A stretch of DNA of 18,517 bases from Bacillota bacterium (GCA_023443925.1 JAEZSL010000353.1:1-18517), one strand, 5' to 3'. Positions 6,298 through 14,686 are shown, counted from the stretch's first letter. Numbers and translations are program-made. Notes: generated from the sequence alone by a model not told the origin.

Positions 6298-7818
6298 CTA
6301 TTCATCCTTGTTTTTCACAAGTCTGGTTCTTTCCGTTTTCTTTGAGAATATAGGGCGGCGTCTCAACATTCTTAACGGAAGTCTGATAATGGCATCCTTT
6401 GTATCGGTTCCTTCGTTAATACCGGAAGCCGCAAAGGGAACCATATATGGCATGCCAAAACTTTTCAATCCTCCCAAGTGAATCAGCAGGATTGTAATGC
6501 CCATAATAAAACCGAAAAGCCCTAAAAATGCAGATAATATAATAATCAAATACCTTACTATCCGAAAAGCGGAAGCAAAGGGTTCATTTGGTACCGTAAA
6601 TGCCGATATTGCCGTCAAGGCAATTACGATAACGACAATGGGACTAACCAGATTGGCATTTACCGCCGCATCCCCTATAATCAAACCGCCCACAATTCCT
6701 AAGGTACTGCCCATAGGCCCTGGCAGACGGATACCTGCTTCCAGCAGGACCTGAAATGCAATCTCCATCATAATGACCTCAAATAATACAGAGAAAGGCA
6801 CACCGTCTCTTGCCGCCGCGAAGGATAAAGCCATGGCTGAGGTCAGCACCTCCGCATTGTAATTAATCACCGCTATATATAACCCGGGCAGGACTATGGA
6901 TAGAATCGCGCTGAGATAGCGGAGAACCCGGGTGAAGCTTGCTAATTCCCATCTGCTGTAAGAATCATCGGAAGCCTGAAAAAAAGAATTCAGGGTGGTA
7001 GGCAGGAGTAATGCAAAGGGTGAGTTATCTACAAGAATGGCTATTCGGCCTTCTAATATGGCTGAAGCCGCCTTATCCGGACGTTCCGTAGTCTGATATT
7101 CCGGAAATGGGGAATATACATTCCGTTCTGTAAGCTGTTCCAGCATACCGCTGTCAAAAATACCGTCAATTACAAATTCTTTTAACCGTTTTTCGATTTC
7201 CTCTACAATCTCTGGTTTTGCAACATCTTCCAGGTAACATACCGCTACATCAGTATGACTGCGGATGCCTATTTTATACTGTTTTATTTTAAAGTTAGTA
7301 TCCTTGATTCTGCGCCTTAACAAAACCCGGTTAATATAGAAGGCCTCACTGAAGCTTTCCTTGGAACCCCGGATTGCCACTTCATTTTCGCTGGTAGGAA
7401 CACCACGGTTAGGCATGCCTCTTACGGATACTTTGAGTGCTTTATCCGATCCATCCACCAATATAACCGTATCACCGGAAAGAACATTTTCTATTAGCTC
7501 ATTCATGGTGATTACTTCGGATATATCTACGGTTTGCAGTCCTTTCTCTTTTATATACTCGAACTGTTCTTCAGAAGGCATATCCGCCAGGGACGTAAAA
7601 AGCTGGTTTATGGTTACCTGTTCCAACAGCTCCTTATTAATCATGTTATCGATGTACAGGAAAAAAATATCAACCTTATTGACATCTCCAACCGTTATCT
7701 TTCTTTTTACAACATCCGCACAATCAGAAAACAAAGCACTGATCGTATCGATATTTACACTCAGATTAACCGAGAGTTCCGCTGTAATCCTATTCTGTTC
7801 ATCATGTAAAAGACTCAT
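6298..7818 (-). CDS. gerAA: Spore germination protein GerAA
   Basis: This is the A subunit of a nutrient germinant receptor in the spore inner membrane, a 506-residue protein of normal family length. The N-terminal half is soluble and includes RGSKESFSEAF (150-160), a GerA-family hallmark, followed by NRVLLRRRIKD. The membrane half runs from about 295 to 448 and holds the conserved LPGPMGSTLGIVGGLIIGDA (365-384) and FTVPNEPFASAFR (407-419). A basic tail follows. AGGAGG lies eight bases before the ATG, a strong ribosome binding site. It heads a two-gene operon with the GerAB-GerAC fusion. Such loci are usually expressed in the forespore under sigma-G; the upstream bases show a GGATATAATA motif (near 7855) but no convincing full promoter. 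Confidence 0.95.
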   Translation of the reverse strand: MSLLHDEQNRITAELSVNLSVNIDTISALFSDCADVVKRKITVGDVNKVDIFFLYIDNMINKELLEQVTINQLFTSLADMPSEEQFEYIKEKGLQTVDISEVITMNELIENVLSGDTVILVDGSDKALKVSVRGMPNRGVPTSENEVAIRGSKESFSEAFYINRVLLRRRIKDTNFKIKQYKIGIRSHTDVAVCYLEDVAKPEIVEEIEKRLKEFVIDGIFDSGMLEQLTERNVYSPFPEYQTTERPDKAASAILEGRIAILVDNSPFALLLPTTLNSFFQASDDSYSRWELASFTRVLRYLSAILSIVLPGLYIAVINYNAEVLTSAMALSFAAARDGVPFSVLFEVIMMEIAFQVLLEAGIRLPGPMGSTLGIVGGLIIGDAAVNANLVSPIVVIVIALTAISAFTVPNEPFASAFRIVRYLIIILSAFLGLFGFIMGITILLIHLGGLKSFGMPYMVPFAASGINEGTDTKDAIIRLPLRMLRRRPIFSKKTERTRLVKNKDE

Positions 7819-7898
7819 ACAGGTTACCTCCTAAGCTGATAAAAATCTCTTTCATATTATATCCAGTTTGTCCAGTATTATTTGCCCTTATTTTTGTA

Positions 7899-7943
7899 AA
7901 TAAAAAAATACTTATTCTCCCAGTGCGGAAAAAATAAGTATTT
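7899..7943 (-). terminator. Rho-independent terminator of the scpA-scpB operon
   Basis: An 11-bp inverted repeat AAATACTTATT / AATAAGTATTT (7906-7916 and 7933-7943) is separated by a 16-base loop. On the minus strand it is followed by TTTTTTTATTT. It lies about 100 bases after the scpB stop and before gerAA, separating the two operons. Confidence 0.75.
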
Positions 7944-8039
7944 ATTGTTAATATTGTATATTATTGTATATTTTCTGTTAACTGCTTTAAACGAAAGGTT
8001 TTTGATACAGTCTTATTTCTTATATAATTAACGGTATCA

Positions 8040-8609
8040 CTAAATATCCAGTTTTAACTGAACCTCTTCCTCTGCTTCCAGCTTAAAGTCCTCTATTTTC
8101 TCAGGATTTACTACCGGTAAATCCTCCAGAGACTGTATACCAAAGCTCCGCAGAAAATCTTCCGTAGTTCCAAACAAAATAGGCCTGCCGGGAGCATCCA
8201 TTCTTCCAACTTCACATACCAGGCTGTATTCAATCAACTTATTAACGGCATGATCTGACTTAACTCCCCGGATGGCTTCGATTTCCTGCTTTGTAATTGG
8301 CTGCTTATAGGCAATAATAGACAAAGTCTCTAAAAGCACATCGGTTAAAATATGCTTTTTGGGTACATGGGTAATTCGAATTATAGATTCATACATATCG
8401 GCTTTTGTGCACATCTGAAAAGCACCGTCCAATTCTATAATCTGGATGCCCCGCTCCTCTGCCTCATACCGGTCCATCATATTCCGGATAACTTTTCTGG
8501 TGGTATCCGTATCGTGCTCCACAGCTGCTGCAATTCGATCTAGTTCCACGGCTTCACCCATGGTAAATAAAATAGCTTCAATAGCTGCTTCCAGTTTCTT
8601 TATCTCCAT
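8040..8609 (-). CDS. scpB: Segregation and condensation protein B
   Basis: ScpB is the winged-helix kite subunit that dimerises and binds ScpA in the SMC-ScpAB complex compacting and segregating the chromosome. The 189-residue product has the family opening KLEAAIEAILFTMGEAVELD. It also has the second winged-helix region with LLETLSIIAYKQPITKQEIE, IRGVKSDHAVNKLIE and GRMDAPGRPILFGTTEDFLR. The C-terminal tail is acidic. GGAGG lies five bases upstream of the ATG, and the gene starts 13 bases after the scpA stop, so the two are co-transcribed. No smc gene is in the window, which is usual. Confidence 0.96.
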   Translation of the reverse strand: MEIKKLEAAIEAILFTMGEAVELDRIAAAVEHDTDTTRKVIRNMMDRYEAEERGIQIIELDGAFQMCTKADMYESIIRITHVPKKHILTDVLLETLSIIAYKQPITKQEIEAIRGVKSDHAVNKLIEYSLVCEVGRMDAPGRPILFGTTEDFLRSFGIQSLEDLPVVNPEKIEDFKLEAEEEVQLKLDI

Positions 8610-8622
8610 ACTACCTCCAAAA

Positions 8623-9411
8623 TCAGCCCTCCGTTAATGAAAAATCATCTTCTAATTCCAGTATTTCATTACCGCTAAAGGTAATAATTATATCATCAAA
8701 CAGATTATCCTGGGTTATTATAATCTGCCCTACTTTTATTAACTCCAATACGCCCAGAAAAGTTACGATGGTATCCATCTTTCCGGATTGAGCTTTTAAG
8801 AGTCCCCGAAAGCTGAAAGTTCTGGCTTTCAGTCCATACCTTTGGATTTCCAATATTTTGTCCGTAAGATTAACTTCTTCTTTTTCGATTCTGCCGAACT
8901 TACTGCGGATTGGGTCAATCTTGTCCACCTGTCTTTTCACGACAGATTGGAATATTTTATGTAATTTCGCCAGTGTTAAGTCGGATAACAGACCTGCCGT
9001 ATCGATTTCTTCCCGGTAATTCGCGATTTCCCTGGGAATGGTAGCATCTTTATACAGAATTTTAGCCGCATCCATCTCCCTGTCTTTAAGATCCAGGGAT
9101 ATAAATTTAAACATCTTATATTCCAGCAGCCGTTCCACCAGTTCCTGTCTGGGGTCCTGCTCCTCTTCTTCCTTAGTCTCATCCTTGGGCAGCAGCATCT
9201 TTGACTTAATATTAATTAAAGTGGCTGCCATAACCAGAAACTCACTCATGATATCCAGATTCTTTGTTTCCATCAGACGGATATATTCCAAATATTGTTC
9301 AGTTATGATGGCAATGGGTATGTCATGTATATTTATTTTATTTTTATCAATCAGATGAAGGAGAAGATCCAGCGGACCTTCAAAAGCCTCTAATTTAACT
9401 GATATACTCAT
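8623..9411 (-). CDS. scpA: Segregation and condensation protein A
   Basis: ScpA is the kleisin subunit that bridges the SMC heads. The 262-residue product opens with VKLEAFEGPLDLLLHLIDKN (5-24), the conserved N-terminal helix that contacts the SMC neck. SEFLVMAATLINIKSKMLLP (56-75) follows, and the C-terminal winged helix has VVTFLGVLELIK-type residues (here TIVTFLGVLELIKVGQI). An acidic KEEEEQDP patch lies between them. AAGGGATGG precedes the ATG by about a dozen bases, a rather wide spacing. It follows the degenerate site-2 protease gene by 88 bases and precedes scpB. Confidence 0.96.
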   Translation of the reverse strand: MSISVKLEAFEGPLDLLLHLIDKNKINIHDIPIAIITEQYLEYIRLMETKNLDIMSEFLVMAATLINIKSKMLLPKDETKEEEEQDPRQELVERLLEYKMFKFISLDLKDREMDAAKILYKDATIPREIANYREEIDTAGLLSDLTLAKLHKIFQSVVKRQVDKIDPIRSKFGRIEKEEVNLTDKILEIQRYGLKARTFSFRGLLKAQSGKMDTIVTFLGVLELIKVGQIIITQDNLFDDIIITFSGNEILELEDDFSLTEG

Positions 9412-9499
9412 AGGTTGTCCATCCCTTTCGTTTCATTTAAAATTATTGCCGGCTTTCAAATGCCCGCTTGCAATAATACGTATACAGAAAGCTTTCCTA

Positions 9500-10102
9500 T
9501 TACAGGAACGCAGTCATGATCCGTGTACTGAACGTAGTTATAACCTGGAATAAAATAACCAGCAGAAGAACCATTTTAATAAAATAGTCATTGCGGATAA
9601 TAGCAAAATATTTGGCCGGAGACTTTCCCGCGATGCAAAGACCCATATCAAATGTGGATATCGGAAATAAATTAACCAGAAACATGCTTATGCTGATTAA
9701 AGCAATGTATACTAAGATAAACTGCAAGATCAATTCAAAGATACCGATAGTTTCCGAATAATTCAGTTTGGAATTAATACCAATTCCAAAACGAAGTACT
9801 GCCATGCTGCTTAAAAAAATTACTAAAAGGCTTATTAATCCGGTAATACCAAGAATAAAATTTGTTCTTCTGTCTTTAATCCGGTACATATAAGGCTTTG
9901 AAAAGCCGGTCTGGTTGGTTATACATAAAAGAATCCCGATGGGATCGATATAATGATGGAGTTTATAAATATTATTTTTACGTCTTGTATCCTGGTTTGG
10001 ATTTATTCTGCTATATATATAAGCCTTGGGAAATTCATGAAGGATCATCACCAATCCGCCGGCTATCAAAGCAGAAAGCATTCTGATAAGCTGTATTTTC
10101 AT
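9500..10102 (-). CDS. Site-2 protease (M50, YwhC-like) homologue with damaged zinc motif
   Basis: This is a 200-residue membrane protein with about five hydrophobic segments. Family signs are LHEFPKAYIYSRINPNQD (21-38), aligning with the HEYAHGWVAYRLGD-like region of YwhC proteins, HHYIDPIGILL (49-59), and VNLFPISTFDMG (143-154), the usual NLLPIPPLDGG motif. H22, E23 and the presumed third zinc ligand D152 remain, but the second histidine of HExxH is lysine (K26) and the usual glycine before it is proline. Proteolysis is therefore doubtful, and a binding or regulatory role is possible. AGAGGTG lies about six bases before the ATG. It appears to be the first gene of the operon with scpA and scpB. 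M50 genes beside scpA are known in clostridia, to my knowledge with intact motifs. Confidence 0.82.
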   Translation of the reverse strand: MKIQLIRMLSALIAGGLVMILHEFPKAYIYSRINPNQDTRRKNNIYKLHHYIDPIGILLCITNQTGFSKPYMYRIKDRRTNFILGITGLISLLVIFLSSMAVLRFGIGINSKLNYSETIGIFELILQFILVYIALISISMFLVNLFPISTFDMGLCIAGKSPAKYFAIIRNDYFIKMVLLLVILFQVITTFSTRIMTAFL

Positions 10103-10161
10103 TCTGGCACCTCTGTAATTTATCTCTTTCCTGATTATATAAATTATATATATTAAATTCT

Positions 10162-10177
10162 GTATTAAATTTAATAC
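10162..10177. promoter_or_regulatory. Perfect 16-bp palindrome upstream of the protease-scpAB operon
   Basis: GTATTAAATTTAATAC is an exact inverted repeat about 60 bases upstream of the start of the site-2 protease homologue, close to possible TATAAT-like sequences. Its position suits an operator for a dimeric repressor. In such AT-rich DNA chance is a serious alternative. Confidence 0.3.
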
Positions 10178-10224
10178 TAATTTTCTTCTTAAATATCTTA
10201 AATAATTTTTAATATCTTACTATG

Positions 10225-10330
10225 ATTTTATATATATTAAATTATTAAATATCTTAAATGATTTTATATCTTAAATGATATTTTAAATGGTTTTATATCT
10301 AAAATGATTTTATATCTTAAATGATTAATA
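10225..10330. repeat. Extremely AT-rich degenerate tandem repeat
   Basis: Copies of ATCTTAAATGATTTTAT recur about every 17-19 bases (for example from 10251, 10268, 10297 and 10315), with shorter damaged copies between them. The block fills most of the gap between the metallophosphoesterase stop and the protease operon. It contains almost no G or C and no coding frame. Confidence 0.65.
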
Positions 10331-10362
10331 TAACTTATATATCATTCAGTGCTTTCCGGAGA

Positions 10363-11229
10363 TTATTTTGTATGATTCAGCGTTATGGTCATCAATTCCG
10401 GACGGTTATTAATCCTGAGTTTTATGGTATGCAGTCCCAATCCTCTGGAAACCAGCATAACAGAATCATCCGCTTCAAACATACCTGCATCGTACGTCGG
10501 CATGAATTTATACTGGGGAGAAATAATACCGCCAAGCCCCGGCAGACGGATAATTCCACCGTGAAGATGACCGGATACCGTCAGGTTGGCACCCCACTTC
10601 GTATACAATTTAAAATAAACCGGATTATGTGCAATTAATATATTATACCATTTTTTTTTCGGAATTCCTACTAAATTTTGAATATATTGCCCAGTCATCT
10701 CCGGCTGGTTAAATTTTTTATAATACTCCATTCCGATGGACAGGCCGGTTATGGTTATATATTCTCCTCCTCTGGCTATAAAAGTTCTTTCATTATTAAG
10801 GAAGCATACCCCAAGTTTTTCAAGACTTTTTTTATATTCTTTATAACTTCGGTAACGGTCCGTTCCGTCCGGAATCAGACGTTGTTCATGATTACCGAGT
10901 CCGTAATAAACCGGATATCTGGCAGCTAAAGCCGACAAAAGACCAAACGGTACACTTAGTTTATCCGGTTCACCGCTTACAATCATATCACCGGCAACTA
11001 GAATATAGTCCGGATTAAACTTTTCTATTTTATTAATTAATTTTTCATTATCCTTACCGAACTGATTGTTATGAAGGTCCGCAAGTATAACCATTCTGAC
11101 TCCGTCAAATGCTTTGGGAATCTGTTTTGACCGAATGTTATAGTGTGTAGTCTCAAAATGATGATTTTCGTAAAAGATATATAGCAGGAATAACAACAGA
11201 ACGACTGCTGCAATTACATTACCATCCAT
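10363..11229 (-). CDS. Membrane-anchored metallophosphoesterase (YkuE/YaeI-like)
   Basis: The 288-residue product has one N-terminal membrane anchor (about 4-20) followed by a calcineurin-like phosphoesterase domain. The full metal-binding set is present: ADLHNN with D51 and H53, GD (80-81), GNHE (112-115), H201 in AHNP, and GHLHGG (220-225). FMPTYDAGMFE near 242-252 is also typical of the YkuE/YaeI group. A role at the membrane, for example on a lipid-linked phosphate, is inferred. I chose the ATG at 11229 because GGAGG lies five bases upstream and the anchor follows at once. An upstream ATG at 11277 would add 16 polar residues before it. It appears monocistronic. Confidence 0.9.
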   Translation of the reverse strand: MDGNVIAAVVLLLFLLYIFYENHHFETTHYNIRSKQIPKAFDGVRMVILADLHNNQFGKDNEKLINKIEKFNPDYILVAGDMIVSGEPDKLSVPFGLLSALAARYPVYYGLGNHEQRLIPDGTDRYRSYKEYKKSLEKLGVCFLNNERTFIARGGEYITITGLSIGMEYYKKFNQPEMTGQYIQNLVGIPKKKWYNILIAHNPVYFKLYTKWGANLTVSGHLHGGIIRLPGLGGIISPQYKFMPTYDAGMFEADDSVMLVSRGLGLHTIKLRINNRPELMTITLNHTK

Positions 11230-11287
11230 AGCAACCTCCAGATAAATTCTAACATAATGGCTCTGAGGAATATCCAAATATTAACAA

Positions 11288-11336
11288 ACCACAGAAAAAG
11301 TCCGTTATAAATTATAACACAGACTTCTCCTGTGGT
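11288..11336 (-). terminator. Long hairpin between the carboxypeptidase and phosphoesterase genes
   Basis: ACCACAG and CTGTGGT form the base, GTC/GAC-centred arms of eight form the middle, and the palindrome GTTATAA-A-TTATAAC forms the top. Together they pair along most of 49 bases. On the minus strand it is followed by TTGTTAATATTT, only a modest T-run. It probably ends the carboxypeptidase transcript, but its size and symmetry are unusual. Confidence 0.5.
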
Positions 11337-11350
11337 CTATAGCAAGTAAA

Positions 11351-11478
11351 AATATTCAGTATAGCAAAGTGTAGGAAGAATATTCAGTATAGCAAAGTAA
11401 GAATATCCAGTATAGCAAAGTGTAGGAATATTAAGTATAACAAATATGTATGAATATTAGTATAGTATAAATAACAAA
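11351..11478. repeat. Degenerate tandem repeat of 23-28 bp
   Basis: Units begin AATATTCAGTATAGCAAAGT. Recognisable copies lie at 11351-11378, 11379-11401, 11402-11426, 11427-11452 and from 11453. The first three are well conserved and the last two decay progressively. The array lies directly downstream of the carboxypeptidase gene and has no coding frame. Confidence 0.75.
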
Positions 11479-11518
11479 TTTTAATAGCTTAATATGTGAA
11501 ATATATCACAAAACGGCA

Positions 11519-12691
11519 TTACAGCATCAGCTTTTGCAAAGCCTGTAAAAAGTAATCTTTGAACCTGGCTTTTTCTATATTTTCCGAAGCAACGATATCC
11601 ACCGTTCCTATTTTACTGCCGCCCAGCTTATATGTAATCTCGCCTACCTTGTCATTTTCTTTTACCGGTGCAGTCACACTCTCATACATGGTAATTTCCT
11701 TGGTGATATCCGCAGGATTGGTATCTTTTAGGCAAAGAAAAGAGAAATCTTCCTTAGCCTTGTAATTAACACCGGCTGCAATTCCTTTTTTTACCGGTAC
11801 CGGTACTACCTGCAAATCCTTATTGGCATCCCGGAAAATACTGCAGTTTGCAAATCCATAATCTAACAGCCTGGAGGCTTCCGCAAAACGTACTTTTGTT
11901 TCAGGCGCGGCCATAATAACTGCAATCAAATCCATACCATCCCTTTTGGCTGTTGCGGACAGACAATATTTTGCAAGGCTGGTTGACCCTGTTTTGAGCC
12001 CGGTAATGCCATTGTAATGTTTGATCAGTTTATTGGTATTGGTTAATCCGAATTCACTCTGCCCTTTTCGGGTAGTATGTGTAATGTTATCCATCCATAC
12101 TGTGGAATAATTACTGATTTCCGGATGTTTCGTAATCAGTTCTTTTGACATTAGTGCCACATCATAAGCAGTGGAATAATGATTATCTACATCAAGGCCG
12201 CAGCAGTTCACAAAATTTGTATTCAGCATGCCTAGTTCCTTTGCCTTATCGTTCATCCGGGCAACAAATTCCGTTTCGGAACCGGCAATTAACTCTGCCA
12301 TGGCTACAGATGCGTCATTGGCACTGGCAATACTGATACATTTAATCATTGTATCTACGGTCTGGGTTTCAAAGGGTTCCAGATAAACCTGGGAACCTCC
12401 CATGGATGCCGCGTATTCACTTACTGATACTTCATCCGTAAGTTTAATCTTTCCACTGTCCACTGCTTCAAATATCAGCAGCAATGTCATTATTTTAGTT
12501 ATACTGGCCGGTTTTAGTTTCTCATCTTTATTCTTCTCATAAATAATAGAGCCGGTAGAACCTTCAATTAACACTGCGGAAGTGGAGGTAATATTCATCT
12601 GGTTCTCCTCCGGTGCTGCGTAAACATTCATGCAGAACAGAGTATTCATCAGTAAGATGACACCTATTACTAGTGCTCCAAATCTCTTCAT
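11519..12691 (-). CDS. D-alanyl-D-alanine carboxypeptidase (DacF/PBP5 type, S11)
   Basis: This exported penicillin-binding protein trims the terminal D-alanine from peptidoglycan stem peptides. The 390-residue product has a signal peptide (residues 1-26, ending VYAA) and the three catalytic motifs. These are S63-x-x-K66 in PASITK, S123-A-N125 in SASAND-like IASAND, and K233-T-G235 in LKTGST. A PBP5-type C-terminal beta domain (about 295-375) follows, ending in a helical tail, FKDYFLQALQKL, suited to membrane association. GAGGTATCG precedes the ATG. Length resembles B. subtilis DacF, but vegetative and sporulation paralogues cannot be told apart here. It begins 76 bases after the ABC permease with no terminator between, so read-through is possible. 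Confidence 0.95.
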   Translation of the reverse strand: MKRFGALVIGVILLMNTLFCMNVYAAPEENQMNITSTSAVLIEGSTGSIIYEKNKDEKLKPASITKIMTLLLIFEAVDSGKIKLTDEVSVSEYAASMGGSQVYLEPFETQTVDTMIKCISIASANDASVAMAELIAGSETEFVARMNDKAKELGMLNTNFVNCCGLDVDNHYSTAYDVALMSKELITKHPEISNYSTVWMDNITHTTRKGQSEFGLTNTNKLIKHYNGITGLKTGSTSLAKYCLSATAKRDGMDLIAVIMAAPETKVRFAEASRLLDYGFANCSIFRDANKDLQVVPVPVKKGIAAGVNYKAKEDFSFLCLKDTNPADITKEITMYESVTAPVKENDKVGEITYKLGGSKIGTVDIVASENIEKARFKDYFLQALQKLML

Positions 12692-12767
12692 CGATACCTC
12701 ACGTCCAAATAATATATTACTATTTTAAGCAAGGACCATGAATTTTAGACCAACTTTAGACTAACTT

Positions 12768-13940
12768 TTACTCGCTTCTTAGCGCATCAATAGGATTTAA
12801 CTTGGCAGCTTTATTCGCCGGCATATAACCAAAGCCGATTCCAATGGCAGCCGATACTCCAAAGGCCATAATAATAGAACCGACGGTTGGAGCCGCCTCC
12901 AAACCAAATGCATTACCTAAAGTTCTGGTAGCCGCATAACCTAACAGAATCCCGATAACTCCGCCTATGGTACTGATAGTGGCAGCCTCGATAACAAACT
13001 GCCAGAGAATATCTCGCTTTTTAGCACCCAGCGACTTTCGGATACCGATTTCTTTGGTTCTCTCAACCACGGACACCAGCATAATATTCATAATTCCGAT
13101 GCCGGCAACCAATAAGGAAATGCCTGCAATACCTCCCAGTATGGAAGAAAGCATACCTGTCATTTCATTTACCATATCCAGCAGTTCGGCCATGGTAGAT
13201 ATATTGTAAAGATCCTCGTTTTTCATAATACTATATAGATAGTCATCCAACAATATTTTGCCCTGATCCACATAGGATGCATCGGCTGTGGCAAAGGTAT
13301 AAGCTGAGATATTTGCAGAACCCGACATTCTTACCGCGTTGCTGTAAGGTATATAAATACAGTCATCCGCGGAGCCTGCTTCCGAATCCGCCTGTTCTTT
13401 CTGAATTCCGATAATCTTATAAACCTGTCCGTTTATCTTTATGGTATCACCTGTTTTTGCGACACCGTCAAATAATTCTTCCGAGATATAAGATCCGATA
13501 ACACACCCTTTATAACGGTTTTTTATATCCGCATACTGAATAAATCTTCCGCTAGATAATTCCAGGGTGTTAATCTTTGTAAAATCTTCTCCGACTCCGG
13601 ATACCGTAGTGCTTATAGAGTCGGTCCCGTTCTTAACAGTATAATTGGAACTTACCCTGGGTGTAACATATTGAAATACGGAGCTGTTTTCTTTCACAAA
13701 ATTATAAACATCATCTACGTCTACTTTTCTTGTATCTGTGTTGTTAACGGATATGGTAATGGTATTTGTACCCAAATCGGAAAATTCGGATACTATGTAG
13801 TTGGTAACACCCTGCATTAACCCAACTAAAGTTATAACTGAAGTTACACCGATTATCATACCCAGCATGGTAAGAAAAGAGCGCATTTTACTGCTTATAA
13901 TACTTTTTCCTGCTAATTTAAAGGCTTGGATAGGGTTCAT
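12768..13940 (-). CDS. ABC transporter permease (MacB/FtsX family)
   Basis: The 390-residue permease has the MacB arrangement. A first membrane segment (about 22-44, FLTMLGMIIGVTSVITLVGL) is followed by an extracytoplasmic MacB-type core domain (about 50-260). Three more segments (about 265-290, 318-340 and 353-373) form the FtsX domain. VVERTKEIGIRKSLGAKKRD (291-310) is the cytosolic coupling region. The C-terminus PANKAAKLNPIDALRSE is typical. AGGAG lies six bases before the ATG, whose ATGA overlaps the stop of the ATPase gene. Such permeases act mechanically on extracytoplasmic substrates rather than forming a classical channel. By analogy with YknZ it may act on peptides; the substrate is unknown. 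Confidence 0.94.
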   Translation of the reverse strand: MNPIQAFKLAGKSIISSKMRSFLTMLGMIIGVTSVITLVGLMQGVTNYIVSEFSDLGTNTITISVNNTDTRKVDVDDVYNFVKENSSVFQYVTPRVSSNYTVKNGTDSISTTVSGVGEDFTKINTLELSSGRFIQYADIKNRYKGCVIGSYISEELFDGVAKTGDTIKINGQVYKIIGIQKEQADSEAGSADDCIYIPYSNAVRMSGSANISAYTFATADASYVDQGKILLDDYLYSIMKNEDLYNISTMAELLDMVNEMTGMLSSILGGIAGISLLVAGIGIMNIMLVSVVERTKEIGIRKSLGAKKRDILWQFVIEAATISTIGGVIGILLGYAATRTLGNAFGLEAAPTVGSIIMAFGVSAAIGIGFGYMPANKAAKLNPIDALRSE

Positions 13941-14671
13941 GTCTGGCTCCTTTTATATTCTTCTACCGGACCGTCAAAGGTAATTTTACCATCGTGGATT
14001 TTAACAACACGCTTCGCCTCTTCGGCTATGTTCCGGTCATGGGTGATTAATACTACGGTGTTTCCTTCCTCATTCAACGTCTTTAGAAAATCAAGCACTT
14101 CCCGGCTGGTTCTGGAATCCAGGGCACCGGTAGGTTCATCGGCCAGTATCAGGGAGGGAGTGCCTACCAGTGCTCTTGCTATGGAACCTCTTTGCTGCTG
14201 GCCGCCGGAGAGCTGGTTGGGTAAACTGTTCCATTTATCTGCAATTCCAACCCGGTCAAGTGCTTCCATGGCAAGTTCCTTTCTCTGTCTTTTTCCTACC
14301 CCTGCATAAAGCAGAGGCAGTTCTACATTCTCTAACAGATTTTGTCTGGGAAGCAGATTGTACTGCTGAAAGATAAAACCGATGGTTTTATTCCTGACTT
14401 CCGCCAGTTCATCATTTTTCATTGTACTGACATCCTGGCCTTTTAAGATATACTGTCCCTGAGTCGGTACATCCAAAGCCCCGATGATATTCATAATGGT
14501 TGATTTTCCGCTGCCGGATTTGCCGACAATAGCAACAAATTCACCATGAAATATTTTTAAATTAATGCCGTTATTGGCCCGAACTTCCGTATTACCCATC
14601 TGATAGATCTTGTATATATCAATTAGATTAATTAACGGTGCCTGCGCCTCTTCCATTCTTGTTTCATTCAT
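13937..14671 (-). CDS. ABC transporter ATP-binding protein (MacB/LolD type)
   Basis: The 244-residue ATPase powers the adjoining permease. It carries Walker A GKSGSGKST (50-58), the Q-loop in FIFQQYNLLPRQNL, signature LSGGQQQRGSIARAL (154-168), Walker B LILADEPTGALD (174-185) and the switch histidine in LITHD (208-212). The signature is followed by RGSIARAL where most relatives have RVAIARAL. The ATG at 14671 was chosen because AGGAGG lies eight bases upstream. An in-frame GTG at 14680 overlaps that ribosome binding site and is unlikely to be used. It starts 15 bases after the membrane-fusion protein stop and overlaps the permease by four bases. Confidence 0.95.
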   Translation of the reverse strand: MNETRMEEAQAPLINLIDIYKIYQMGNTEVRANNGINLKIFHGEFVAIVGKSGSGKSTIMNIIGALDVPTQGQYILKGQDVSTMKNDELAEVRNKTIGFIFQQYNLLPRQNLLENVELPLLYAGVGKRQRKELAMEALDRVGIADKWNSLPNQLSGGQQQRGSIARALVGTPSLILADEPTGALDSRTSREVLDFLKTLNEEGNTVVLITHDRNIAEEAKRVVKIHDGKITFDGPVEEYKRSQT

Positions 14672-14686
14672 ATACAGCACCTCCTG

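Noticed and set aside
7361..7834. 157-codon plus-strand ORF, Ser/Thr-rich
   Set aside because: Antisense to gerAA; its composition is what the complement of that coding sequence gives.
7837..7890. Sigma-G promoter for the germination operon
   Set aside because: A GGATATAATA element resembles a -10, but I find no well-spaced -35 partner, so I do not list it as a feature.
11230..11277. Upstream start for the metallophosphoesterase
   Set aside because: The GGAGG site lies within this stretch and is correctly spaced for the ATG at 11229.
11351..11478. CRISPR array
   Set aside because: Units adjoin without unique spacers, vary in length and decay steadily; no cas genes are present. The same applies to the arrays at 3523-3657 and 10225-10330.
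12721..12767. Two copies of an 11-base TTTAGACYAAC motif after the permease stop
   Set aside because: Only two copies in a short spacer; too little to call a repeat or an operator.
13926..14309. 127-codon plus-strand ORF
   Set aside because: Antisense to the ABC ATPase motifs and lacks a ribosome binding site.
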